Origin: Solibacillus sp040273735
GTDB taxonomy: Bacteria > Bacillota > Bacilli > Bacillales_A > Planococcaceae
Direction of reading: 5' to 3'
NCBI RefSeq assembly: GCF_040273735.1
Contig: NZ_JBELZM010000001.1
Coordinates: forward strand, 372,001-436,000
Length of the DNA stretch: 64,000 bases
Shown: one piece after another, positions 15,949 to 24,590 of the stretch
How positions within the stretch are numbered: position 1 is the stretch's first letter
How the letters are laid out: each line of letters starts with the position of its first letter
Program-made: the position numbers and the translations under genes
The notes under the pieces: generated by a model
Told to the model about the DNA's origin: nothing
Seen by the model: the letters and a program-made list of their open reading frames with translations, nothing else
Databases searched by the model: none

Positions 15949-16966
15949 TCATTTGTTCCTCCTTTTTAAGCGGAACTTTAACCTCGACAATTGTACCTTC
16001 ATCCGGTACAGAGACAATTTTATACGTGCAGCCAATTTCGACAGCGCGTTCGGCAATATTGCGCAGACCGTAAGAAGTCGTTTTATCTCCATCCACATTA
16101 AATCCTAGGCCATTATCTTGAATACGCAAAATCGCCAGCTGGTCGCGTGCAATTAATAGCAGTTCGACTTCTGTTGCTTTAGCATGCCGTAATGTATTTG
16201 ATAAAGCTTCTTGTGCAATTCGGAATAAATGATCTTCTTCCGCTTTCGATAATCCGATTTCTTCAATTTGGTAATCAATATTGAAATACACTTTTTCCTG
16301 TAATTCTACAATCAGATCTTCTAAACCTTCCGCCAAGCTTTTATTGTGAAGGGCAACAGGGCGCAAGTGAAGGAGAAGCGCGCGCATTTCGAGCTGTGCC
16401 TGCTGGACGATTTTCTCCACCTGCCCCAGCTGCTTTTGTGCAAATTCATCTTGACGCTGTTCTGTAAGCGCGGAGAGAAGCATGGATGCCGCAAACAGCT
16501 GCTGGGATACAGAATCATGCAGTTCGCGAGCAAGACGCTGACGTTCTGCAAGGAGCCGCTCCTGGACGATGGCGTCATTAGTTTCCACTTTTTCATTGGA
16601 TAACCGCTGCAAAGATGTCCGCTGTGTTTCAATTAATTCATTCGTCTCACGTAATGCCTTTTTTAATGAGCCGTTTGCTTTTTTAAATTTTTGTGCAAAA
16701 TCTGGCTCCGCTACTTTTTTCACAATGCGGGTCATCTGATTTTCTTTTATTTTTAATGCGATCGATATCCATAATGAAATAAAGAAGCTCGTCGTTGTTG
16801 CGATAATGGCGATCACGGCAACAATCGGCATTGTATACTCATCACTTTCCCATAAAAAGCGCCAGGTCTCTTCTTGCGGCTGGCCGAGCAGGAAAACGAA
16901 AATATTCATGGCAAAAGTCGCAAAAACCATAATGAGTATAAAAAAGCGTAAAATAAATGCAATCAT
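15941..16966 (-). CDS. liaS: Sensor histidine kinase LiaS-type
   Basis: A 341-residue kinase with two N-terminal membrane helices joined by a short outside loop (intramembrane-sensing type), a coiled-coil linker, the HisKA_3 motif with the phospho-accepting His (RQRLARELHDSVSQQL), the LLLHLRPVAL segment and a C-terminal HATPase domain (LRIQDNGLGF, YGLRNIAERA). The start is ATG 16966: it overlaps the liaF stop as ATGA with GAGGTG 8 bases upstream, while a longer frame would begin at TTG without such a signal. It overlaps liaR by 8 bases. Confidence 0.88.
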   Translation of the reverse strand: MIAFILRFFILIMVFATFAMNIFVFLLGQPQEETWRFLWESDEYTMPIVAVIAIIATTTSFFISLWISIALKIKENQMTRIVKKVAEPDFAQKFKKANGSLKKALRETNELIETQRTSLQRLSNEKVETNDAIVQERLLAERQRLARELHDSVSQQLFAASMLLSALTEQRQDEFAQKQLGQVEKIVQQAQLEMRALLLHLRPVALHNKSLAEGLEDLIVELQEKVYFNIDYQIEEIGLSKAEEDHLFRIAQEALSNTLRHAKATEVELLLIARDQLAILRIQDNGLGFNVDGDKTTSYGLRNIAERAVEIGCTYKIVSVPDEGTIVEVKVPLKKEEQMND

Positions 16967-17637
16967 CCGCGCTGCACCTCCACATCGCCAATCCAAGATG
17001 TCACATAAACGACAAGGACACGTTTTGCATCCATTTCCCCATCCTCAAAAAGGAGCTGTTCATTAATACACTGCTTTGGCGCATAATGCAGGTAGGTTGC
17101 TTCACCGTATAAAGTGGAGTAATGAAGTTGAATTGTTACTTCGTAAGGCACGATAACCCGTACTTTTCCGAGAGATTGATGGATCACGATAATCGACTTC
17201 CCGTTTGGTAAAATGGTTTCGGTCGCATCGATTGTAATATCGCCGATAAAGCGTTGAATATGAACATCTTTCCAATGATAGCTTTCTGTCGGAGCCCCCG
17301 TAGTTCCGATTAATTGATTCTGATTCGATGTATTGGCAAAGTGACTTTTAATTTCCATCACTTGCTCTTTTTTCGTTAAGTATTGGTATAAAAGAAAGAC
17401 AAGCACACCAATGATTAAAAGGCGCAGTGTCCAAATATTAATAATAGCAAAGAATAATAGAACGAGTCCCGTCCATAATAAATAACGCTTCTTCTTTTTA
17501 AAGCTGAAAAATAGAAACAGTGCACCTAAAATCAGTAAAAACACGGTGCCATTATTGAAAAGTGTCAATTCGATCAATACGACAAGTGCCATACTAATCG
17601 CGATAATTGCAAGCTGGTCAGATGTAATTTTCGGCAT
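16963..17637 (-). CDS. liaF: LiaF-type envelope stress regulator (cell wall-active antibiotics response protein)
   Basis: A 224-residue protein with closely spaced N-terminal membrane helices (about 8-85) and a C-terminal beta-rich LiaF domain (VHIQRFIGDITIDATET, then GEATYLHYAPKQ). LiaF inhibits LiaS in the absence of stress. The start MPKITSDQL at 17637 is preferred because GGGGGAGG lies just upstream; the longer frame starts with TTG. It is followed by liaS with a four-base overlap. Confidence 0.85.
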   Translation of the reverse strand: MPKITSDQLAIIAISMALVVLIELTLFNNGTVFLLILGALFLFFSFKKKKRYLLWTGLVLLFFAIINIWTLRLLIIGVLVFLLYQYLTKKEQVMEIKSHFANTSNQNQLIGTTGAPTESYHWKDVHIQRFIGDITIDATETILPNGKSIIVIHQSLGKVRVIVPYEVTIQLHYSTLYGEATYLHYAPKQCINEQLLFEDGEMDAKRVLVVYVTSWIGDVEVQRG

Positions 17638-17703
17638 AGTGCCTCCCCCTATAACGTGCAAAATGGAGAAAGCACGGTGCCTTCTCCTTTACGCATTATA
17701 TCA

Positions 17704-18330
17704 TTATTTTGGTTGTTCTATGAGTTTTTGTTCTTTTTCAAGCTGCGCCAATCGAGCTTCAAAAGAGGTTACTTCATATTTACGCTCGATATTTTCAGAT
17801 AATTCATCAATATAAGTTGATAGTTCATCGAAATTATCGGCATTGTCCGATGTGAGAACTTTATCCATCTGGTGGTTGGCACGTACGACATTTTCTTTGC
17901 CCATCAGCTGTAGTTGGCGCACTTTCATGTCTTTTATTTTATGTTTCATCGTTTCGAATTTGCGTTCCAGTGCAAAGTATTCTGTATTCGCGGCATCAAT
18001 GCTTGAAAGAAGGGCATGTTTTCTGGCAGTGTAAGCCGTTACTTCTTCCTGTGCAAACACAATCAGTTCAGCCTCTTCAGTTGACTGAGCCAATAAAAGC
18101 TGGTTTTCACGCTTCTCAAGCATTTCAATCGTTTGTGAAAGTTGGAGTTCCAGCTCTTTTTTCAGCTGAGCCTGACGCGCAAGCAATTTTCCAGTTTCTT
18201 CAGTTTGTTTTTCTGCTTCACGAATATAGTGGTTCAGCATTTTAATCGGGTTTTTATCGACCTTTTTGTCAAACATATCATGTAAATCCGCCTGAATTGA
18301 ATATTTGAATTTTGTAAATAAATTTCTCAT
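17704..18330 (-). CDS. PspA/IM30 family phage-shock protein (LiaH-like)
   Basis: A 208-residue, almost entirely coiled-coil protein matching the PspA/IM30/LiaH family: N-terminal amphipathic helix (MRNLFTKFKYSIQADLHDMF), the KNPIKMLNHYIREAE motif, then heptad-rich helices. PspA proteins form ESCRT-III-like assemblies on stressed membranes. Its place between a LiaI-like membrane protein and liaFSR mirrors liaIH-liaFSR in B. subtilis. Confidence 0.9.
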   Translation of the reverse strand: MRNLFTKFKYSIQADLHDMFDKKVDKNPIKMLNHYIREAEKQTEETGKLLARQAQLKKELELQLSQTIEMLEKRENQLLLAQSTEEAELIVFAQEEVTAYTARKHALLSSIDAANTEYFALERKFETMKHKIKDMKVRQLQLMGKENVVRANHQMDKVLTSDNADNFDELSTYIDELSENIERKYEVTSFEARLAQLEKEQKLIEQPK

Positions 18331-18342
18331 TGTCCATCGCTC

Positions 18343-18696
18343 CTATTTGTTTAAATTTGCCCATTCACGTTCAAAGTTTGTAAATGGATCTTCTTGCTCT
18401 TTTTTGCCTGGTAAAAATTCAATCTTTTCGTTTTTACGTGCTTTATAAAGATAAAACAATACACCGATTGCGGCTAAACCGATAAAGCCAGGGATGTTTG
18501 ATAAGGCACTTACTAAACCGGCTAAAGCGACAACAAGGCTCATTACTTTTCCGAAAGTAGATTTACTTTCTGTGTAATAGTGCAGACCTGCTGCCAGAAG
18601 TGCTCCTGAGATTAATAAGCCGGCTACTGGCGCGAGCAGGCAAAGTGCGATGATCGCTGTGATAAAAGCCGCTGAATATAAGAAAAACTTTTTCAT
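18343..18696 (-). CDS. LiaI-like small membrane protein (lmo0954-type)
   Basis: A 117-residue protein with about three hydrophobic segments (about 5-45, 50-65, 68-83) and a charged cytoplasmic tail (KARKNEKIEF). It is the first gene of the lia operon, 12 bases before the PspA gene. In related systems such proteins anchor PspA/LiaH at the membrane; the role here is inferred from position and topology. AAGGAGG precedes the ATG. Confidence 0.75.
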   Translation of the reverse strand: MKKFFLYSAAFITAIIALCLLAPVAGLLISGALLAAGLHYYTESKSTFGKVMSLVVALAGLVSALSNIPGFIGLAAIGVLFYLYKARKNEKIEFLPGKKEQEDPFTNFEREWANLNK

Positions 18697-18728
18697 TATG
18701 TGTTCCTCCTTGTAGTTGATATGTTCAT

Positions 18729-18807
18729 GTTACCGTGGATTTAAAAATCCGATAACGACCTGTTACCGTATTTTCATCTAGGTCTCGAGACTGAGACGGA
18801 CTCAGAC
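18729..18807. promoter_or_regulatory. Operator-rich control region of the lia/psp operon
   Basis: In the gap between the lia operon and yneF are: a direct repeat TGTTACCGT at 18729 and 18761; a palindrome GGATTT-AA-AAATCC (18737-18750); an inverted repeat CGATAAC-N5-GTTACCG (18750-18768); the perfect palindrome GTCTCGAGAC (18782-18791); and CTGAG-N5-CTCAG (18791-18805). Known LiaR operators are short inverted repeats upstream of this kind of operon, so one of these is probably the LiaR site. Which one cannot be decided here. Confidence 0.55.
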
Positions 18808-18822
18808 AGTTATATGGATGAC

Positions 18823-18846
18823 TTAACTTCTCTCTGGAGAAGTTAA
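18823..18846. other. Perfect 10-bp hairpin before yneF
   Basis: TTAACTTCTC and GAGAAGTTAA are exact complements with a 4-base loop. No T-run follows on either strand, so it is not a standard terminator. It is either an operator palindrome or an RNA structure shared by the two divergent leaders. Confidence 0.6.
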
Positions 18847-18933
18847 AATATATAGAAACGTAATAACTTTTATTGTATAATGCTTGTTGGAGAGTTTTTC
18901 TCGGTACATAAGTAGTGGAGGAGGTTGGACAAA

Positions 18934-19155
18934 ATGGCTTTATGGTTAGGAATTACACTTATCGTCGTAGCTTTAATCGGGGGCGTGGCAATTGGGTTCT
19001 ACGCAGCTCGTCAATATATGATGAAGTATTTAAAAGAAAACCCGCCAATTAATGAACAAATGATTCGCGTGATGATGGCACAAATGGGACGTAAACCGTC
19101 TGAAAAACAAGTGCGTCAAATGATGGCTCAAATGAACAAATTCCAAGATAAATAA
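18934..19155 (+). CDS. YneF family protein (UPF0154)
   Basis: A 73-residue protein with one N-terminal membrane helix (about 3-24) and a basic, Met/Gln-rich tail ending in PSEKQVRQMMAQMNKF, characteristic of YneF/UPF0154. The function is unknown across Firmicutes. The ATG at 18934 is chosen because GGAGGAGG is 9 bases upstream. A terminator follows; it appears to be a single gene. Confidence 0.88.
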   Translation: MALWLGITLIVVALIGGVAIGFYAARQYMMKYLKENPPINEQMIRVMMAQMGRKPSEKQVRQMMAQMNKFQDK

Positions 19156-19166
19156 TGAAAAGTTGG

Positions 19167-19208
19167 ACTACCTTTCGCATTCTATTGAGTGAAGAAGGTA
19201 GTTTTTAT
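19167..19208 (+). terminator. Terminator of yneF
   Basis: ACTACCTT/AAGGTAGT stem with a loop of about 19 bases, followed by TTTTATTT. Confidence 0.7.
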
Positions 19209-19298
19209 TTTCTGCAAACAAAAATTCAGAATATTTTGTTGAAAAGAAAAATAATCTAGTCTATCCTTATATAGATTGTAAGTATTGGAGGGAAGAAA

Positions 19299-19769
19299 AT
19301 GGCAACAGAGAAAACGAATGTAGAGAGCTTTGATTTGGATCATACGATAGTGGTCGCACCGTATGTACGTTTAGCGGGCACAAAAGAAGGGGCGAAGGGC
19401 GATGTCGTGACAAAATATGATATCCGCTTTAAGCAGCCGAACAAAGAGCATATGGAAATGCCGGCACTTCATTCACTGGAACATTTAATGGCAGACCGTA
19501 TCCGCAATCATAGTGACGCGGTTGTCGATATCTCGCCAATGGGCTGTCAAACAGGCTTTTATGTCTCCTTTATGAACTATGATGACTACGAAGGCGTGTT
19601 GGCAATTTTGGAAAAGACCGTTCAGGATGTGTTGGCGGCGACTTCTGTTCCTGCCTGCAATGAAGTCCAATGCGGTTGGGCGGCAAGCCATAGTTTAGAA
19701 GGTGCGCAACAGTTGGCAAAAGAATTTTTAGCCAAACGCGGTGAATGGCATATCGTTTTTAATGATTAA
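19299..19769 (+). CDS. luxS: S-ribosylhomocysteine lyase (autoinducer-2 synthesis)
   Basis: A 156-residue iron/zinc enzyme that cleaves S-ribosylhomocysteine to homocysteine and DPD, the precursor of AI-2, in the activated methyl cycle. The metal motif HSLEH (HxxEH), the catalytic Cys in MGCQTGFYV and the C-terminal metal-binding H/C-containing EVQCGWAASHSLEGAQ are all present. GGAGGG precedes the ATG. It has its own terminator and stands alone, with no pfs or metK neighbour. Confidence 0.95.
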   Translation: MATEKTNVESFDLDHTIVVAPYVRLAGTKEGAKGDVVTKYDIRFKQPNKEHMEMPALHSLEHLMADRIRNHSDAVVDISPMGCQTGFYVSFMNYDDYEGVLAILEKTVQDVLAATSVPACNEVQCGWAASHSLEGAQQLAKEFLAKRGEWHIVFND

Positions 19770-19784
19770 TAGGAAACGTGTAGT

Positions 19785-19811
19785 GCCCTCATTTAATTGG
19801 GGGCTTTTTTG
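19785..19811 (+). terminator. Terminator of luxS
   Basis: GCCCTC/GGGGGC stem followed by TTTTTT. Confidence 0.75.
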
Positions 19812-19830
19812 TGTTCCGGTCTCCAAACGA

Positions 19831-19877
19831 AAAAGCACTTCCTGTTCAATAAATGAACAGAAAGTGCTTATTTCTTT
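19831..19877. terminator. Bidirectional terminator between luxS and the hydrolase gene
   Basis: AAGCACTTCCTGTTCA/TGAACAGAAAGTGCTT, a 16-bp stem with one mismatch, flanked by a T-run on each strand. It mainly serves the minus-strand hydrolase gene. Confidence 0.8.
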
Positions 19878-20830
19878 TAGATTAAAGAATCTGTTGTATT
19901 GCGGTATGCCGGTACATAGTCATGCAGGAACTTGGCTACCGTTTGTTCATAGTCACCCGGGTTATCGTTGAATGATTTCGCATGCTCTCCTTTTTCAAAC
20001 AGTTTCAGCATTTTAGGTTCGGGTTTTAGTTCGAACAGTTCTTCGGTCATTGAGGAAGGGATGAAATCATCCGGTGTACTGTGAATAAAGAGGACGGGCT
20101 TTTGAATTTGTTTTACAGCATCAACCGGCATTACTTCTTTTACGGAATAGCCGTCGCGGATTCGCATGAAAAAGTCGGCGAAAGGAAGTGTATATTTCGA
20201 ATCGATCGGTACAACACTTTCAAAGATTTGTTTTAGAAGCTCGGGGAAATTCGAAAAAGCACAGTCGGAAACATAGAAATCCGCATTATCTGATAACGTG
20301 CCTGCATAGAGCAGTGTCGTTGCCGCACCCATTGATTCCCCGTGAATACCGAGCAGGGCATCTTCCCCGGTGATATTTCGGATCGTTTCGACTACTGCCT
20401 GTAAATCGTATTTTTCGTAATGGCCGTAACTTGTTGTTTTTCCTTGAGATTCTCCGTGACGGCGATGATCATATACAAATGCATTAAAACCAAGCCGTTC
20501 AAACATTCGGGCATAGCGCATCGAGTTAATTTTATTTTCAGTGACGCCATGGCAGATGATGACTGTATTTTTCGTTTCCAAAGGTTTTAAATAGATGCCG
20601 CTTATTTTATAGCCATTTGGAGAATCAATCAGTAAAATTTCTTTCGGGCAGCCTTCATACCATGCTTCATCAAAGCGTTTTGCCGCAATTTCGCGTTCGC
20701 GGATGAAGGCATCGTCCTTTTTCTTTATATACATAATGTGATTTGTCATCACGACACCAGTGATCGTTGTAGCAGCTGCCAGCAGCGTTGTTACAATACT
20801 GCCAGATAAAAACAGTGTACGTTTTTTCAT
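19877..20830 (-). CDS. Membrane-anchored alpha/beta hydrolase (YqkD-like)
   Basis: A 317-residue protein with one N-terminal membrane helix, then an alpha/beta-hydrolase domain: oxyanion segment CHGVTENK, YDHRRHGES, the nucleophile elbow GIHGESMGAA (GxSxG) and late Asp/His residues (STPDDFIPS; GEHAKSF). The substrate is unknown. B. subtilis yqkD has this architecture and is also next to yqkE. The ATG at 20830 (MKKRTL) is chosen with AAGGAG 8 bases upstream over a GTG three codons earlier. Confidence 0.85.
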   Translation of the reverse strand: MKKRTLFLSGSIVTTLLAAATTITGVVMTNHIMYIKKKDDAFIREREIAAKRFDEAWYEGCPKEILLIDSPNGYKISGIYLKPLETKNTVIICHGVTENKINSMRYARMFERLGFNAFVYDHRRHGESQGKTTSYGHYEKYDLQAVVETIRNITGEDALLGIHGESMGAATTLLYAGTLSDNADFYVSDCAFSNFPELLKQIFESVVPIDSKYTLPFADFFMRIRDGYSVKEVMPVDAVKQIQKPVLFIHSTPDDFIPSSMTEELFELKPEPKMLKLFEKGEHAKSFNDNPGDYEQTVAKFLHDYVPAYRNTTDSLI

Positions 20831-21014
20831 GAAAATCACTCCTTAATTAATTTAATATTCGATGAATTATTGGGATAAATCAACTAATATGTATCTATTT
20901 ATTACTGGAAACTTTTGTGTGAAAAATGCAGAATATTTGATAAAATCTTTGTAAGCAAGTAATTGATTATATTTGCTCACAAAGGGACCATTCACAATAA
21001 AGGGGGATATATTC

Positions 21015-22193
21015 ATGACAGAAGTTGTAATAGTAAGTGCAGTACGTACGCCAATTGGTGCTTTTCAAGGGGCATTAAAAGATATTTCGGCTACGGCTTT
21101 AGGGAGTATTGTAATAAAAGAAGCATTGAATCGTGTTCAATTAGATCCATCAACAGTTGATGAAGTTATTATGGGGAATGTTCTCGCAGCAGGTTTAGGT
21201 CAAAACCCGGCAAGACAGGCAAGTATACAAGCGGGTCTTCCATACACAGTTCCAGCGATGACAATTAATAAAGTATGTGGTTCAGGCTTAAAGGCCGTTC
21301 ATTTAGCAGCACAGGCAATTATTGCCGGGGATGCGGAAGTAGTTGTCGCTGGAGGCTTTGAAAATATGAGTCAAGCACCATATATTATGCGAAATGCAAG
21401 AGAAGGTTTCCGCATGGGAGATCAAAAACTTATCGATACATTAATTCAGGATGGCTTATGGTGCGCATTTAATGATTACCATATGGGGATAACTGCTGAA
21501 AATCTATGTGATCAATATGAAATTTCTCGTCAGGAACAGGATGAATTTGCAGCACGTTCTCAAGCCCGTGCATCGGAAGCGATTTCCGCTAATAAATTTG
21601 CTGAAGAAATTGTTCCTGTAGAAATTCCTCAACGCAAGGGGGAGCCGGTTATTTTTTCACAAGATGAATATGTGAAACATGGAACAACAGCAGAAAAATT
21701 AAACGGATTACGACCTGCCTTCAAGAAAGACGGTTCGGTTACTGCAGGGAACGCATCCGGAATTAATGACGGAGCTGCAGCAGTTGTTGTTATGTCAAAG
21801 CAGCGCGCTTTTGAATTAGGTCTTACACCACTTGCTACAATTGTTGCAAATGCCAGCGCAGGGGTTGATCCTTCTGTAATGGGGATTGGACCGGTAACGG
21901 CAGTGAAAAAAGCTTTGTCGAAAGCGAATGTAACATTGGATGAAATGGATTTGATTGAAGCGAATGAAGCATTTGCTGCTCAGGCGATTGCAGTTGATCG
22001 CGAATTGGCGTTCAATCATGATAAACTAAATGTAAATGGCGGGGCAATTGCACTTGGTCACCCAATCGGGGCAAGCGGAACACGCATTTTGGTTACATTA
22101 TTACATGAAATGCAAAAACGGGATGCAAAATTAGGTCTTGCAACATTATGTATTGGTGGCGGGCAAGGTGTTGCAACAATTGTACAACGCTAA
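21015..22193 (+). CDS. Acetyl-CoA C-acetyltransferase (thiolase)
   Basis: A 392-residue thiolase that condenses two acetyl-CoA or cleaves acetoacetyl-CoA. Catalytic residues are visible: nucleophilic Cys in NKVCGSGLKAV, His in GGAIALGHPIGASG, and the second Cys in CIGGGQG. The start MTEVVIV at 21015 has GGGGGA upstream. It lies between the yqkD- and yqkE-like genes, an insertion relative to the B. subtilis order. No beta-oxidation partner is adjacent. Confidence 0.93.
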   Translation: MTEVVIVSAVRTPIGAFQGALKDISATALGSIVIKEALNRVQLDPSTVDEVIMGNVLAAGLGQNPARQASIQAGLPYTVPAMTINKVCGSGLKAVHLAAQAIIAGDAEVVVAGGFENMSQAPYIMRNAREGFRMGDQKLIDTLIQDGLWCAFNDYHMGITAENLCDQYEISRQEQDEFAARSQARASEAISANKFAEEIVPVEIPQRKGEPVIFSQDEYVKHGTTAEKLNGLRPAFKKDGSVTAGNASGINDGAAAVVVMSKQRAFELGLTPLATIVANASAGVDPSVMGIGPVTAVKKALSKANVTLDEMDLIEANEAFAAQAIAVDRELAFNHDKLNVNGGAIALGHPIGASGTRILVTLLHEMQKRDAKLGLATLCIGGGQGVATIVQR

Positions 22194-22211
22194 AATTAAA
22201 TGTAGGTGAAA

Positions 22212-22469
22212 ATGATGGCAAAAAAGAAACAGCAAAGAACGGCGAATGAATTCGAGCTTCCAAAAGATAAGGCGGCAACATTGGCTGATCAGTTAGGCGG
22301 CGATGTATTGGCCAAGCTAAAGGCAGCGAAGCAGGAAATGGTGGCAGACGAAAAGGCGCAAGAAGAAGAACGTCTGGCGAAAGCAGCATTCGAACGCAAA
22401 CAACGCGAGAAAAATATGAGCTTTGAAGAACTGTTAAATCAATACGGAGACAAAGGTTCGAAATTTTAG
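22212..22469 (+). CDS. YqkE-like DUF3886 protein
   Basis: An 85-residue, highly charged helical protein (Lys/Glu/Ala-rich) with the C-terminal motif EKNMSFEELLNQYGDKGSKF typical of YqkE/DUF3886. It is probably an intrinsically helical cytoplasmic protein; the function is unknown. It starts at one of two consecutive ATGs (22212 or 22215) after TAGGTG. Placed 18 bases after the thiolase gene. Confidence 0.8.
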   Translation: MMAKKKQQRTANEFELPKDKAATLADQLGGDVLAKLKAAKQEMVADEKAQEEERLAKAAFERKQREKNMSFEELLNQYGDKGSKF

Positions 22470-22510
22470 CAGAATCTAAAGCGACCCATATGGAAGCTTA
22501 ACAAATATGA

Positions 22511-22552
22511 AAAGATAGCACACTTATATTCGTGTGCTATCTTTTTTGAATA
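22511..22552. terminator. Bidirectional terminator overlapping the vanZ-like stop codon
   Basis: AAGATAGCACAC/GTGTGCTATCTT, a perfect 12-bp stem with T-runs on the plus strand. The minus-strand VanZ-like gene ends within it: its last codons and TAA are part of the stem and loop. Confidence 0.85.
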
Positions 22553-23006
22553 CAACAATAATAAGTTTTGCGAACACCAACAATGTTAATGCACCACATG
22601 CATCGAGTATGACATCTTCTACGAGGCCGCTGCGACCCGGAATCATACTTTGGCGGTATTCATCGAGGCTTGCAATTATTACGGCTGTCACAAAGGCAAG
22701 AACGATTGGAAAGTGCCACTTCAGTTTTCGGTATAAGGTATAAAATAGAACCGCTAATAAACCGTATCCGAAGAAATGGGTTGCTTTCCGGATAAGAAAC
22801 TCAAGGAATTGAAAATAGCCTCGTGTTTCAACCGATATAATTTTTCCCCAATATGGAATTTCAAACTGACTTAACCATGCTTCAAAAGGTTTGTCTTTTA
22901 ATAGATCCTTTAACGCGGGAACAATCGTTTGCTGTTCATAGCTCATATTTGACATTACCATGACAACGATTATTCCTATGATTACGAGAACAATCCACTT
23001 TTTCAT
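22524..23006 (-). CDS. VanZ family membrane protein
   Basis: A 160-residue protein with an N-terminal membrane helix and three more in the VanZ-like core, bearing the signature RKATHFFGYGLLAVLF and SLDEYRQSMIPGRSGLVEDV-type motif. VanZ itself gives mild teicoplanin resistance, but most family members are uncharacterised. It overlaps the aldo/keto reductase stop by four bases (ATGA), forming a two-gene operon. Its last residues (DSTRI) are encoded inside the terminator stem. Confidence 0.88.
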   Translation of the reverse strand: MKKWIVLVIIGIIVVMVMSNMSYEQQTIVPALKDLLKDKPFEAWLSQFEIPYWGKIISVETRGYFQFLEFLIRKATHFFGYGLLAVLFYTLYRKLKWHFPIVLAFVTAVIIASLDEYRQSMIPGRSGLVEDVILDACGALTLLVFAKLIIVVFKKDSTRI

Positions 23007-23893
23007 CTATGCTCGGTATAACGGTCGGTTTTTGTCCAGCTGTCGATCTCCGAAATATTTTGCAGTGTTTGCGCTTTTTCGTACGCATCAAGATTTTGCT
23101 GGAGTTGCATGACCGTACGCGCCCCAATAACTGTTGAAGCAACCGTTGGGTATTGTAAATTGAAAGCGAGGGCAGTTGCATGAACATCACCGAATTGCTG
23201 TTCAATTTTTTGCAGCACATCTTTTGCTGCCGCTTCATCATAGCTCATATAGGACTTTAAGCGTGTGCGCCATTCATTCGTCAGCAAGCCTTTTGCAATC
23301 GATCCGCGTGTTACGACAGAAGCACCAGTCTGTTGAATCTGGTCGAAAAATTCGCTTGCACGTTCATCAAAAATATTAAACTGCATCATATTGCTGATTG
23401 CATTACTGTTTTGCAGATATGGCATGAAAACATTCGGTCGGATAGAGGAAATGCCATATTCGCGAATAAGTCCTTCTTTTTTCAGACTTTCAAATGTGTC
23501 GGTAATTTCTTCCCAATTATCTTCGGTCGTACCGCCATGTAACTGGTAAAGATCCAAGTAATCTGTCTGTAGTCGTTGCAGGCTGTCGCGGACCGCTTTA
23601 TTAATATAATTTGCGGATGTATCCCAGCTCCAACCGTCTTTTCCTTCTTCCCAACGATTCCCGACTTTAGAAGCCAGATAAATATTGTTGCGGTGATGCT
23701 TCAGTGCCGCGCCAACAACTTTTTCATTTTCCCCCTGATTATACAGATCGGCGGTATCAAAATAATTAATGCCTGCATCAATTGCAGCATGAATGACCTC
23801 TTCTGCTTCTGCTGGATTTGGAGGTAATGACATACAGCCTAAACTAATTTCAGAAATATGAAGATTGCTTGTCCCTAATTGTCGTTTTTTCAT
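23003..23893 (-). CDS. Aldo/keto reductase (YqkF-like)
   Basis: A 296-residue NAD(P)H-dependent TIM-barrel reductase: LGCMSLPPN, the catalytic Asp/Tyr segment YFDTADLYNQGENE, Lys in YLASKVGNRW and His in LYQLHGG form the usual tetrad. The substrate is unknown. The ATG at 23893 (MKKRQLG) has GGGAGG upstream; the open frame further 5' lacks a signal. It matches yqkF by position next to nudF. Confidence 0.88.
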   Translation of the reverse strand: MKKRQLGTSNLHISEISLGCMSLPPNPAEAEEVIHAAIDAGINYFDTADLYNQGENEKVVGAALKHHRNNIYLASKVGNRWEEGKDGWSWDTSANYINKAVRDSLQRLQTDYLDLYQLHGGTTEDNWEEITDTFESLKKEGLIREYGISSIRPNVFMPYLQNSNAISNMMQFNIFDERASEFFDQIQQTGASVVTRGSIAKGLLTNEWRTRLKSYMSYDEAAAKDVLQKIEQQFGDVHATALAFNLQYPTVASTVIGARTVMQLQQNLDAYEKAQTLQNISEIDSWTKTDRYTEHR

Positions 23894-23980
23894 GTTAATT
23901 CCTCCCTGGTTCAATATTTTAGAAAAGCTCTTACTAATGGTACAATGAATATAAGCAAGAGAACAAGTGGAGGCATGGTC

Positions 23981-24532
23981 ATGAAAAAATTCGAAGAAAA
24001 AACTATTCAATCCCAACCCATCTATTCCGGGAAGGTTATTTCATTAAAAGTAGACGATGTATCGCTTCCGAATGGTGAAACAGGGAAGCGTGAAATTATT
24101 AATCATCCAGGAGCAGTTGCAGTAATTGCCATCACGGAAAACAATAAAATTTTACTTGTTGAGCAGTACCGTAAAGCTCTTGAACGTTCCATTGTGGAAA
24201 TTCCTGCCGGTAAGCTGGAAAAAGGGGAGGAGCCTATTGTAACGGCCCGCCGCGAACTAGAGGAAGAGACAGGGTATACGTCTGATCATTTCGAATTTAT
24301 TCAGGCTTTCGCTACTTCACCCGGATTTGCGGATGAAATTATTCATATTTACGTAGCAGAAAAGTTAAAAAAATTAGACATTCCTGTTGAATTAGACGAA
24401 GATGAATTTGTAGAGTTAATGGAAGTATCACTGGAAGAAGCAGAAGCGATGGTTACAGACGGCCGTATTTACGATGCCAAAACAGCATTTGCGATTTTAT
24501 GGCTGAAGTTAAAAATGAAATTAAATCAATAA
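23981..24532 (+). CDS. nudF: ADP-ribose pyrophosphatase (Nudix)
   Basis: A 183-residue Nudix hydrolase that cleaves ADP-ribose to AMP and ribose-5-phosphate. The Nudix box is GKLEKGEE followed by ARRELEEETGY (G-x5-E-x7-REUxEExGU). The start at 23981 follows GTGGAGG by 7 bases; an ATG two codons earlier is possible. It lies divergent to the reductase gene, in the yqkF-nudF-...-fur order of B. subtilis. Confidence 0.92.
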   Translation: MKKFEEKTIQSQPIYSGKVISLKVDDVSLPNGETGKREIINHPGAVAVIAITENNKILLVEQYRKALERSIVEIPAGKLEKGEEPIVTARRELEEETGYTSDHFEFIQAFATSPGFADEIIHIYVAEKLKKLDIPVELDEDEFVELMEVSLEEAEAMVTDGRIYDAKTAFAILWLKLKMKLNQ

Positions 24533-24590
24533 TTGTTTACGCATAAGGACAATTTATGTGCATAAGTTGTATGGACAAGGAGGCGTCCAA

